A stretch of DNA of 11,047 nucleotides from Methanothrix sp. (GTDB lineage Archaea > Halobacteriota > Methanosarcinia > Methanotrichales > Methanotrichaceae), in contig JAQTXY010000032.1 of assembly GCA_028688535.1 (NCBI GenBank), forward strand, positions 1-11,047, written 5' to 3'. Below, piece after piece: positions 1 to 4,942 of this stretch. The notes under the pieces were generated by a model. That model did not search any database. It worked only from the letters and a program-made list of their open reading frames with translations, and was not told the origin of the DNA. The translations under genes and the position numbers were made by a program. Each line of letters begins with the position of its first letter. Position 1 is the stretch's first letter.

Positions 1-217
1 GCCGACGTCGCCCGCCACGCCCGCATGGCCCTCCTGGTGGGGAGAATGCTCGCCTTGCATAAACAGCTCCCCGATAGCTTGCACGCCTCATGAAAAGACC
101 GCCCTGGCAAGCGGCCTGATCGAGGCCACGGACGGGCAGACCGACGCGCTGGTCTACGAGCTTTATGGGCTGACGGAAGAGGAGATCGGGATTGCGGAGG
201 AAGCTGACAAAGGCTAG
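1..217 (+). pseudogene. Decayed 3' fragment of an Eco57I-type restriction/methylase gene (copy 1)
   Basis: Frame 1 from the window edge reads ADVARHARMALLVGRMLALH and runs into TGA at 91-93. The continuation TPHEKTALASGLIEATDG, then LVYELYGLTEEEIGIAEEA, lies one frame over and ends at TAG 215-217. Aligning with copy 2 shows one extra base in copy 1 at about 76-85, which causes the shift. From family knowledge, the series VARHDRM...LALHK..., TPHE.TALQRQIEATD and YELYGLTEEE is the typical extreme C-terminus of Eco57I-like and related N6-adenine methyltransferase or type IIG restriction proteins. Only this tail is visible. Whether the full gene lies upstream cannot be seen. With the frameshift, this copy cannot make a normal C-terminus. 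Confidence 0.75.
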
Positions 218-300
218 GCAAATTTGCACCTGCTGATCCCCCGGATCGCTGGCTTGAAAGGCCCACTAGCTGAAACGACTGAAAAGCCTGGCAATCAAGC

Positions 301-310
301 AATATAAATA
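301..310 (+). promoter_or_regulatory. Candidate archaeal TATA box for the MazF-type module
   Basis: AATATAAATA sits 26 bases before the ATG at 336. With the usual archaeal spacing of about 25-27 bases from TATA centre to transcription start, RNA would begin almost at that ATG. This fits the absence of a convincing Shine-Dalgarno sequence there and suggests a leaderless or very short-leader mRNA. The call rests on sequence match and spacing only. Confidence 0.45.
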
Positions 311-335
311 GTAAAACAACAAGTAAAGACATAAC

Positions 336-518
336 ATGGCCTGCTCAGACAGACTCAATGAACGAAATGAGATGATGCCAGCGAATGAAGAGAATTTCAT
401 AGATGAAGATCGGGCAATTACAAGGGGCCTCATGAAACTCTCAGAAAGAAGCCTGGCACGCATTCTTGAAAACGAGCCAGACATTTACATGCTGGAAGAT
501 CTTAAGGTTATATTTTAG
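336..518 (+). CDS. Putative antitoxin partner of the PemK/MazF-type toxin
   Basis: This 60-residue acidic, hydrophilic protein has an N-terminal half rich in E, D and N and a C-terminal segment with LSERSLARILENEPDIYMLE (about residues 36-55). Its stop at 516-518 lies 5 bases before the toxin ATG, the usual order and spacing of a type II toxin-antitoxin pair. I do not recognise a DNA-binding fold such as AbrB/MazE or ribbon-helix-helix with confidence, so the antitoxin role comes from position, size and charge. The start at 336 is supported by a TATA-like element 26 bases upstream. In-frame ATGs at 372 and 375 are alternatives. The C-terminal LENEP segment recurs as a scar near 2003-2017. Base composition is more AT-rich than in the flanking restriction-gene fragments. 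Confidence 0.6.
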   Translation: MACSDRLNERNEMMPANEENFIDEDRAITRGLMKLSERSLARILENEPDIYMLEDLKVIF

Positions 519-523
519 GTGGA

Positions 524-862
524 ATGTCCGTCCATAATGTCCCAAAGGGAAGCACTATTCTTGTTCACTTTCCGTTTACAGATTTGAGTTCTACAAAATT
601 AAGGCCTGCTTTGGTTATTTATGAAGGTCATCTGGATGTAACCATAGCACCCATGACAACACAATGTCCTCATCCTCCGTTGCCATCGGATTTGCTGATA
701 CGCAAAGGTACGCCTTCCTATAAAGCTGCAGGATTAAAAGAGGAGTCGTGGTTATTAATCGACAAAGTATCAACTCTTGAGAAGACGTTTATTGTAGGCA
801 TACTCGGAGAAGAGACGATAATCTCAAAAGGGAAGTTAACAAAAAATTTGCTCAGTGCTTGA
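524..862 (+). CDS. PemK/MazF-type toxin, probable mRNA interferase
   Basis: The 112-residue protein matches the PemK/MazF fold in length and motif order. KGSTILVHFPFTD (residues 8-20) followed by KLRPALVI (25-32) is the hallmark first half, including the conserved R27-P28. IAPMTTQ (41-47) corresponds to the next strand, and GLKEESWLLIDKVSTLEK (70-87) to the conserved strand normally read as GL..PS.V..D...T. Characterised family members are sequence-specific, ribosome-independent endoribonucleases neutralised by a small partner. Here that would be the 60-aa protein ending 5 bases upstream. AGGTGG overlaps the antitoxin stop and lies just before the ATG, suggesting translational coupling. The gene is AT-rich and intact. 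Its stop is only about 25 bases from the next restriction-gene fragment. The family call is solid; cleavage activity is inferred. Confidence 0.85.
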   Translation: MSVHNVPKGSTILVHFPFTDLSSTKLRPALVIYEGHLDVTIAPMTTQCPHPPLPSDLLIRKGTPSYKAAGLKEESWLLIDKVSTLEKTFIVGILGEETIISKGKLTKNLLSA

Positions 863-887
863 TGTTCGACGATGTCTTAACCATCTA

Positions 888-1130
888 ATCCGCAATTGCA
901 GATTCGCTCAATCCGACCCAGCCGACGTCGCCCGCCACGATCGCATGGTTTTCCTGGTGGAGAGAGTGCTCGCCCTGAATAAACAGCTCCCCGAGGCCCG
1001 CACGCCTCACGAAAAGACCGCCCTGCAGCGGCAGATCGAATCCACAGACGAAAAGATAGACGGGCTGGCCTGCGAGCTGTATGGGCTCACTGAGTAGTAG
1101 ATCGAAATTGTGGAAGCGCCGAGCGTATAA
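888..1130 (+). pseudogene. Decayed 3' fragment of an Eco57I-type restriction/methylase gene (copy 2)
   Basis: The reading frame gives IRNCRFAQSDPADVARHDRM, then LVERVLALNKQLPEARTPHE and ELYGLTE, the same family tail as copy 1. It ends at TAG 1095-1097, immediately followed by a second TAG. Beyond these the frame continues IEIVEAPSV to TAA 1128-1130, so EEE of the family tail has become E-stop-stop. Bases 921-1024 align with bases 1-105 with about 13 mismatches and one indel by hand count, including 19 identical bases at the start; later bases are less alike. No start codon or Shine-Dalgarno sequence of its own is convincing. An in-frame GTG at 855 overlaps the toxin stop, so an accidental 80-aa product is possible, but I read this as a gene remnant. 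Confidence 0.75.
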
Positions 1131-1146
1131 TGAAATCCGACGAAAA

Positions 1147-1154
1147 ACTATATC
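1147..1154 (+). promoter_or_regulatory. Candidate TATA box for the VapBC-type module
   Basis: ACTATATC lies about 40 bases before the ATG at 1190. Transcription starting some 25 bases downstream would begin near 1177, leaving room for the AGAGG Shine-Dalgarno at 1179-1183, six bases before that ATG. The match to the archaeal consensus is short, so confidence is low. Confidence 0.3.
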
Positions 1155-1189
1155 GTTTCATGAAGCTAAAACCAAAATAGAGGAAAAGA

Positions 1190-1348
1190 ATGACGCAAGA
1201 AGTAGTCGGCCAAAGATATGATCCTGAGAAAAACCAGCTTCCTCATGGCGGCGCTGTGGATATAAATGGCAATATCGTTTGGGCGGTAACCAGAGAGGAA
1301 GCTCTTGCAACCAGAGAACGGATTAAGAAAGCTTTTCATAAGAAATGA
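1190..1348 (+). CDS. Putative small antitoxin partner of the PIN-domain toxin
   Basis: This 52-codon frame begins MTQEVVGQRYDPEKNQLPHG and ends ATRERIKKAFHKK. AGAGG at 1179-1183 is a well-spaced Shine-Dalgarno sequence. The TGA stop overlaps the toxin ATG in ATGA (1345-1348), the classic arrangement of co-translated antitoxin-toxin pairs. The central part (GGAVDINGNIVWAVTREEAL, residues 20-39) looks like a short beta segment followed by a charged helix with a basic end. I do not recognise it as AbrB-, Phd- or ribbon-helix-helix-type VapB. The antitoxin role is inferred from overlap, size and order. Its shortness makes it easy to miss in automated calls. Confidence 0.6.
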   Translation: MTQEVVGQRYDPEKNQLPHGGAVDINGNIVWAVTREEALATRERIKKAFHKK

Positions 1349-1824
1349 AACATGTAGCAGTTGATTCTGACATCTTCTTCTTTTCTGTCAGTCAGGATAA
1401 AAGAGAAAGGAATGCGCGTCTAGCCTCCAGCCTTCTGGAGCACATCGATAATCATCCCGATCTTCAACTCTGTGTACCGTTCTCTGTTCTGGCGGAAACC
1501 GTCTTCAAAACCATAACCAGCGAGAAGGAAGACAAAGCCCCTCAGAAGCTGGACCAGATCTCGACTTTGATCGATCTATGGAGGAAACTGGAGATCCGTT
1601 TTCTCCTGCCGAGCGACGAAGCCGCAGAGATTTGCTGGAATCTAGTTGAAGAATGCCAAGATAGAATGCAGGCCACAGACCGAACTCATCTCGGATATTC
1701 GTTGGCTTACGGCATGGACTTTCTTATTACGACCGACAAAATTCTTCGGCACTATCAGGTCCCTGAAGGCTTTCGGCTCAAAATTGTCTCGCGGAGAGAA
1801 GCTCGGGAAACGATAGGTCTTTGA
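1345..1824 (+). CDS. vapC: PIN-domain toxin of VapC type, probable ribonuclease
   Basis: The 159-residue protein carries the acidic residues of a PIN-domain nuclease in the expected order: D7 (with D9) in HVAVDSDIFFF, E51 in VLAETVF, D112 in QATDRTHLGYSLAYGMDFLI, D125 in the same stretch and D131 in TTDKIL. The segment H115-GYSLAYG before MDFLITTDKIL is the family's usual 'D..HLA.A' helix in a slightly altered form. Known VapC toxins are Mg-dependent RNases cutting tRNA, rRNA or mRNA and blocked by the adjacent antitoxin. The ATG overlaps the stop of the 52-aa upstream frame, indicating coupling. It is a little longer than typical VapC proteins (about 130-140 aa) but intact. Its stop lies within 10 bases of the third restriction-gene fragment. 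RNA target unknown. Confidence 0.85.
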   Translation: MKHVAVDSDIFFFSVSQDKRERNARLASSLLEHIDNHPDLQLCVPFSVLAETVFKTITSEKEDKAPQKLDQISTLIDLWRKLEIRFLLPSDEAAEICWNLVEECQDRMQATDRTHLGYSLAYGMDFLITTDKILRHYQVPEGFRLKIVSRREARETIGL

Positions 1825-1832
1825 TAGAACTG

Positions 1833-1998
1833 ATTGATTTTGCAGCCCACAAAATGTCGCCCGCCACGACCGCCTGGTCTCCCTAGTGCAGAGATTGCTC
1901 TCCTTGCATAAACAGCACCCCGAAGCTGCCACGCCTCACGAGCGCACAGCGCTGCAGCGCCAGATCGAGGCCACGGACGGGCAGATCAACGGTGGCCA
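1833..1998 (+). pseudogene. Truncated 3' fragment of an Eco57I-type restriction/methylase gene (copy 3)
   Basis: From 1856 the frame reads VARHDRLVSLVQRLLSLHKQ, then HPEAATPHERTALQRQIEATDGQING, matching copies 1 and 2. The few bases before it (IDFAAHK in another frame) resemble the family's IDFSDPAD with a small deletion, so this copy is also frameshifted. It is cut off before the LVYELYGLTEEE tail: after about 1998 the similarity stops and antitoxin-like sequence begins. It starts within 10 bases of the VapC stop. It has no start codon of its own and is a remnant, not a gene. Confidence 0.7.
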
Positions 1999-1999
1999 G

Positions 2000-2046
2000 C
2001 TCCTCGAAAACGAGCCAAAAATTGTATGTTGGAGGGCTTGATGAAA
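2000..2046 (+). pseudogene. Possible 3' scar of an antitoxin gene
   Basis: CTCGAAAACGAGCCA at 2003-2017 matches CTTGAAAACGAGCCA at 465-479 of the antitoxin gene with one mismatch. After a one-base deletion the next 18 bases (from ATG 2026 versus ATG 489) still match at about 11 positions. The protein-level echo is LENEP.I.MLE.L in both. The piece is fused directly to truncated restriction-gene copy 3 and has no toxin downstream. Short length and partial similarity keep this tentative. Confidence 0.4.
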
Positions 2047-2454
2047 TTACTTACGGGATTGGAGCAACTTGTTCACCGTATCCTCATGATACTGGATCTC
2101 ATATTCCAATTCTGCCAATTTCGCTGCAACGAACTCCAGCAATTTTCCAGGAGTCACCGGCTTTTCCAAATAGGCGTCTGCCCCTAGATTCAGACATTGA
2201 ATAGCATTTTCTCGAGTGGAAAAACCCGTAATGATGATCTTTTTCATCTCCGGATTAAGCTGGCGAAATTCAGAGAGAAGAGCCGTGCCATCCATATCAG
2301 GAAGCCCGATGTCAATTAATGCCAGGTCAAAATAATTGCTATGCACCTTTTCTATAGCTTCACTACCGGTCTCTGCCGTATCTGTTAGATAGCCCTTCCG
2401 CTCTAAGATTAGCTTGAAGCTATCGAGAATACCTCTATCATCGTCAATAATCAA
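2047..2454 (-). CDS. Single-domain response regulator (CheY-like receiver)
   Basis: The product is a stand-alone receiver domain of 135 aa from the TTG at 2454. It carries the acidic pocket D5/D6 (IIDDD), phospho-acceptor D48 (LIDIGLPDMDG), T76 (IIITGFS) and K98 (YLEKPV). A charged tail (residues 111-135, ELEYEIQYHEDTVNKL) looks helical, perhaps coiled-coil. There is no output domain, so it probably acts through protein contact in a two-component phosphorelay; no kinase is in the window. The start is uncertain. In-frame codons upstream give DKKSI, restoring the usual first strand (KKSILIIDDD), but they are preceded by ACG at 2470-2472, not ATG. GGGGGAG stands 5 bases before that ACG. A TATA-like CTTTATAGT nearby would instead favour a short leader to TTG 2454. 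Confidence 0.85.
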   Translation of the reverse strand: MIIDDDRGILDSFKLILERKGYLTDTAETGSEAIEKVHSNYFDLALIDIGLPDMDGTALLSEFRQLNPEMKKIIITGFSTRENAIQCLNLGADAYLEKPVTPGKLLEFVAAKLAELEYEIQYHEDTVNKLLQSRK

Positions 2455-2485
2455 TATGCTTTTTTTATCCGTATGAACTCCCCCA

Positions 2486-2494
2486 CTATAAAGA
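2486..2494 (-). promoter_or_regulatory. Candidate TATA box for the response regulator
   Basis: On the minus strand this reads CTTTATAGT, close to the archaeal TATA consensus. Transcription would be expected to start near 2464, about 10 bases before the TTG at 2454. That placement conflicts with use of the GGGGGAG/ACG start further upstream. Confidence 0.35.
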
Positions 2495-2498
2495 CAAT

Positions 2499-2511
2499 CA
2501 AAACAAAAAAA
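2499..2511 (-). terminator. Oligo-T terminator after tRNA-Thr
   Basis: On the minus strand, 5 bases past the tRNA discriminator, the sequence runs TTTTTTTGTTTTG. Archaeal RNA polymerase terminates on such T-rich tracts without a hairpin, and they are typical immediately after tRNA genes. It would separate the tRNA from the response regulator downstream. Confidence 0.6.
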
Positions 2512-2515
2512 TTGA

Positions 2516-2589
2516 AGCCTCGGACGGGATTCGAACCCGCGACCTCGTCCTTACCAAGGACGCGCTATACCGGGCTAAGCTATCGAGGC
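2516..2589 (-). tRNA. tRNA-Thr (anticodon GGT)
   Basis: Read on the minus strand, the gene folds as a full cloverleaf. The acceptor stem is GCCTCGA/CCGAGGC with an A-C mismatch at the innermost pair. The D arm is GCTT...TAGC, with its innermost pair a T-T. The anticodon stem CGTCC/GGACG is perfect around loop TTGGTAA. The variable loop is 5 bases, and the T arm is GCGGG-TTCGAAT-CCCGT. Anticodon GGT reads ACC and ACT threonine codons. The discriminator base is T, as usual for archaeal tRNA-Thr, and no CCA is encoded. The gene begins 28 bases after the upstream glycosyltransferase stop, so it may be transcribed with it or from a promoter inside that gene's end. I see no intron. Confidence 0.95.
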
Positions 2590-2617
2590 GCCAAGAGCCC
2601 CTTGTGCTGCTCACCCT

Positions 2618-3793
2618 TCAAGAACCTTTCGGTTGGCTATGCCTTCTCGCCTCTTCATAAACGTCTTCCGTCCTCTTGGCAATTCGATCCCAGCTAAACT
2701 CGGCATCAATCCGGCTGCATCCTGCCCGGGCCAACTTCGTCATCTCTTCGGGATTGGCCAGCAGCCGGTTTATGCACCAGGCAATTGACTCCGGTTGAAT
2801 ATAGGCCAGGAGACCGTCTTCGAAATTGTTGATTATGCTCACCGCTTCCGTTGCTACCACCGGTTTGCAGGCATCCCAGGCCTCCAGGACCACGACCCCA
2901 AAAGGCTCATTTCTGCTGGGAACGCACATCAGGTCGCAGGCATTGACCAGCTCTTCTTTCTCGGAACTGGGTGTGTATCCCAGGAATCGGCAAGCATCCG
3001 CTACACCAAGCTCGCGAGCTCTCCTCTCGCAATCCGGCCTCATACCTCCCTCACCCATGAAGATAAAACGAGCATCTGATCTGTTTCTCAAGATATAAGG
3101 CACAGCCTCTACCAGGAGGTCTGGTCCCTTCTGGATGCTCATCCTGCCGCAGAAGAGCACTAAGGGCGCCATGGGGTGTATGCCGTACTTCTCTTTAACC
3201 CGGCCCGCATCCAGCCCCTTTCTCATCTTACCCATAATGATGCCGTTTGGTATGATGCGGATCTTCTCTTCAGGCAGGCTATATATCCACATCAACTCGT
3301 CTTGCATGCGCCTGGTGGTGACAATCACCTTGGAGGCTTCGTAGCAGCCCAGCCACTCGCGATGGGAGATCTCCTGAGATATGCCGTAACCGAAGTGATT
3401 TCCATTCCTACCCCATTCCGAGCTATGCATGGTCAGGAGGAATGGCAATCCAAAGTTATCCTTTATGCGAGTGAGCGCGCACACCGGATGCCAGTCATGA
3501 CCGTGTACTATATCGAATTTGCCGAAGAGCTTTTGCACTGCACCAAAGCGATCATAGAGCGCATCGCACATGCGGTTCATCTGAGCCAGGACATCACCAG
3601 AGCTATCTACATCAGCCCTCTGGTAATGGACGCCGTTGATCTTGTCGTAGGATTCAAAATCACCTCTGCGCGTAAAGATATGTACTTCATGTCCTCTTCT
3701 GGCCAGCGCTTCTGAGATCTCCGAGACGTGGGGGGCCACCCCGCCCACCTTTATTGAGTATAAGCTCTCCCAGGAAAGCATTCCGATTCGCAT
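2618..3793 (-). CDS. GT4-family glycosyltransferase, glycogen synthase-like
   Basis: This is a 391-residue GT-B retaining glycosyltransferase. The N-terminal lobe has the G17-G18 loop (KVGGVAPHVSEISEAL), which contacts the donor phosphate, and HGHDWH (97-102). The C-terminal lobe has the donor-binding R217 and K222 (GRMSIQKGPDLL) and the E-x7-E motif E296/E304 (NEPFGVVVLEA). Length and motif order match GT4/GT5 glucan synthases and sucrose-synthase-like enzymes. From the neighbours a role in glucan (glycogen) synthesis with a nucleotide-activated glucose donor is likely, but the acceptor cannot be read from the sequence. GGTGA precedes the ATG. A 125-base gap separates it from the GalT-like gene, so it could be last in the operon or have its own promoter; I saw no convincing TATA box there. 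No signal peptide or membrane segment, so cytoplasmic. Confidence 0.8.
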   Translation of the reverse strand: MRIGMLSWESLYSIKVGGVAPHVSEISEALARRGHEVHIFTRRGDFESYDKINGVHYQRADVDSSGDVLAQMNRMCDALYDRFGAVQKLFGKFDIVHGHDWHPVCALTRIKDNFGLPFLLTMHSSEWGRNGNHFGYGISQEISHREWLGCYEASKVIVTTRRMQDELMWIYSLPEEKIRIIPNGIIMGKMRKGLDAGRVKEKYGIHPMAPLVLFCGRMSIQKGPDLLVEAVPYILRNRSDARFIFMGEGGMRPDCERRARELGVADACRFLGYTPSSEKEELVNACDLMCVPSRNEPFGVVVLEAWDACKPVVATEAVSIINNFEDGLLAYIQPESIAWCINRLLANPEEMTKLARAGCSRIDAEFSWDRIAKRTEDVYEEARRHSQPKGS

Positions 3794-3918
3794 TTCTTCA
3801 CCGATATTTTCTTGCTCTGTAGCTACTGTTATTCGTCTTTCATCGATACGATACGCTTTATGAAATACATTTGGAATGAAATAGGCAAACCACTGTTAAT
3901 TTAGGTTTGGATAATTGA

Positions 3919-4914
3919 TTAACTTTTCGGCGCAAGAAGATCGCTTTTTGCTAATGCCGAAAGCTTTGCGGCTGCATACTCAGGGGCAATTGAGTTGATG
4001 TAAACACCAGTACCCCTCTCAAAGCCTGCGATCTTGGAAATAGCCGGCTGAATTCGGATATTGAGATGATAACCAAAAGGAAGCTGGAAGATCATGGAGT
4101 TTGAGGGCGGATCGTTCAAGACGGATCGCATGCTGCCCAGGGCCAGCATCAATAGAGCTGCCAGGCTTTTGCCTTCCGCCTCATGCATCTCTCTAAGGTT
4201 GGCAAAATGCCTCTTGGGTAAAATCCAGGTCTCATAGGGTGCCTGAGAATAGAAGGGCGCAATTAGAATCCAGTCTTCGTTTTCGCTAATAAGCCGGCAT
4301 GACATCTTCTCTTGCTCTACAATATTGCAGAAAGGACAGCGCGAAGCACGGCTGATGGCATCCAGCTCTCTTTTAATCATGGGCGGAAGAATAGGAAGAG
4401 TGACGAGCTGAGAATGGCTGTGAGATAATGATGCTCCCGCCTCCTTGCCCCAATTTTTAAAGATGGATACATATTTCACAAGGCCATTGCCAGAGTAATG
4501 GACATAGCGATCCTTGTAGACTTGGACTAGCTTTTCCATGTGGCCTTTGCTGAAGTCCGCCGGATTTTCTCTGTGCCTGGGACTATCCACAATCACCTCG
4601 TGAAAGCCCTGCCCAGGCAGTGCCTGCCATTCTGTGGTAGCGGGCCCAGGAGATGGAACCATGGCCGCAAAGACATTAGGAAAGACACGCATCTCCCAGG
4701 CGGAAATCCTCGACGGACCATCGGATGATACACCTTGCTTGGTGTAAACTGCTACCGCAGGTGGAGTCATCTCCTCGTTTCCCGGACAAAATGGGCAAGC
4801 TGCCTCGCCCCCCAACTTAGACTTTTCCTTTGGGAAGTCAGATGGCCTATTACCACGCTTTGGTGCGATTATGCAGTATTCATCCAGGAAATAATGTCTT
4901 CTTAACTCCGACAT
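3919..4914 (-). CDS. galT: GalT-family nucleotidyltransferase (galactose-1-phosphate uridylyltransferase-like)
   Basis: The 331-residue protein has the full GalT layout of the HIT superfamily. C40-x2-C43 (CPFCPGNE) provides zinc-ligand cysteines. FKNWGKEAGASLSHSHSQL (152-170) contains the H-x-H-x-Q active site, with H167 the expected nucleotidylated histidine. A second CxxC is at C193/C196, and the C-terminal half ends in KIAGFERGTGVYINSIAPE (294-312). Classic enzymes move UMP between UDP-glucose and galactose-1-phosphate via a UMP-histidine; relatives are ADP-glucose phosphorylases. The usual HWH near the C-terminus is H283-L-N285 here, so the second histidine is missing. Between glycogen-type glycosyltransferases it may adjust sugar-nucleotide supply. 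It starts 28 bases after the upstream gene's stop, consistent with one operon. Whether it uses UDP or ADP sugars is open. Confidence 0.8.
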   Translation of the reverse strand: MSELRRHYFLDEYCIIAPKRGNRPSDFPKEKSKLGGEAACPFCPGNEEMTPPAVAVYTKQGVSSDGPSRISAWEMRVFPNVFAAMVPSPGPATTEWQALPGQGFHEVIVDSPRHRENPADFSKGHMEKLVQVYKDRYVHYSGNGLVKYVSIFKNWGKEAGASLSHSHSQLVTLPILPPMIKRELDAISRASRCPFCNIVEQEKMSCRLISENEDWILIAPFYSQAPYETWILPKRHFANLREMHEAEGKSLAALLMLALGSMRSVLNDPPSNSMIFQLPFGYHLNIRIQPAISKIAGFERGTGVYINSIAPEYAAAKLSALAKSDLLAPKS

Positions 4915-4942
4915 CGTCTGCGTCCCATCTTATCATCCTTCG

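Noticed and set aside
855..1097. An intact 80-aa gene starting at GTG 855
   Set aside because: The start overlaps the toxin stop with no good Shine-Dalgarno sequence. The sequence is the tail of a much larger restriction/methylase protein ending in two premature stops, so a remnant is the better reading.
1130..1180. A 16-codon frame (MKSDEKLYRFMKLKPK) before the VapBC-type module
   Set aside because: It is very short, has no Shine-Dalgarno sequence or similarity, and overlaps the candidate promoter region. Chance is the simplest explanation.
2623..2634. A small hairpin AACC-GAAA-GGTT at the end of the GT4 gene
   Set aside because: A four-pair stem with a GAAA loop is easily found by chance and lies in the coding end, with no T tract behind it.
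3176..3715. Plus-strand open frame of 179 codons opposite the GT4 gene
   Set aside because: It lies wholly inside a clear glycosyltransferase gene on the minus strand, and its translation resembles no family I know.
3794..3918. A promoter for the last GT4 gene in the 125-base gap
   Set aside because: The gap is AT-rich, but no element matched the archaeal TATA consensus at a sensible distance from the ATG, so none is called.
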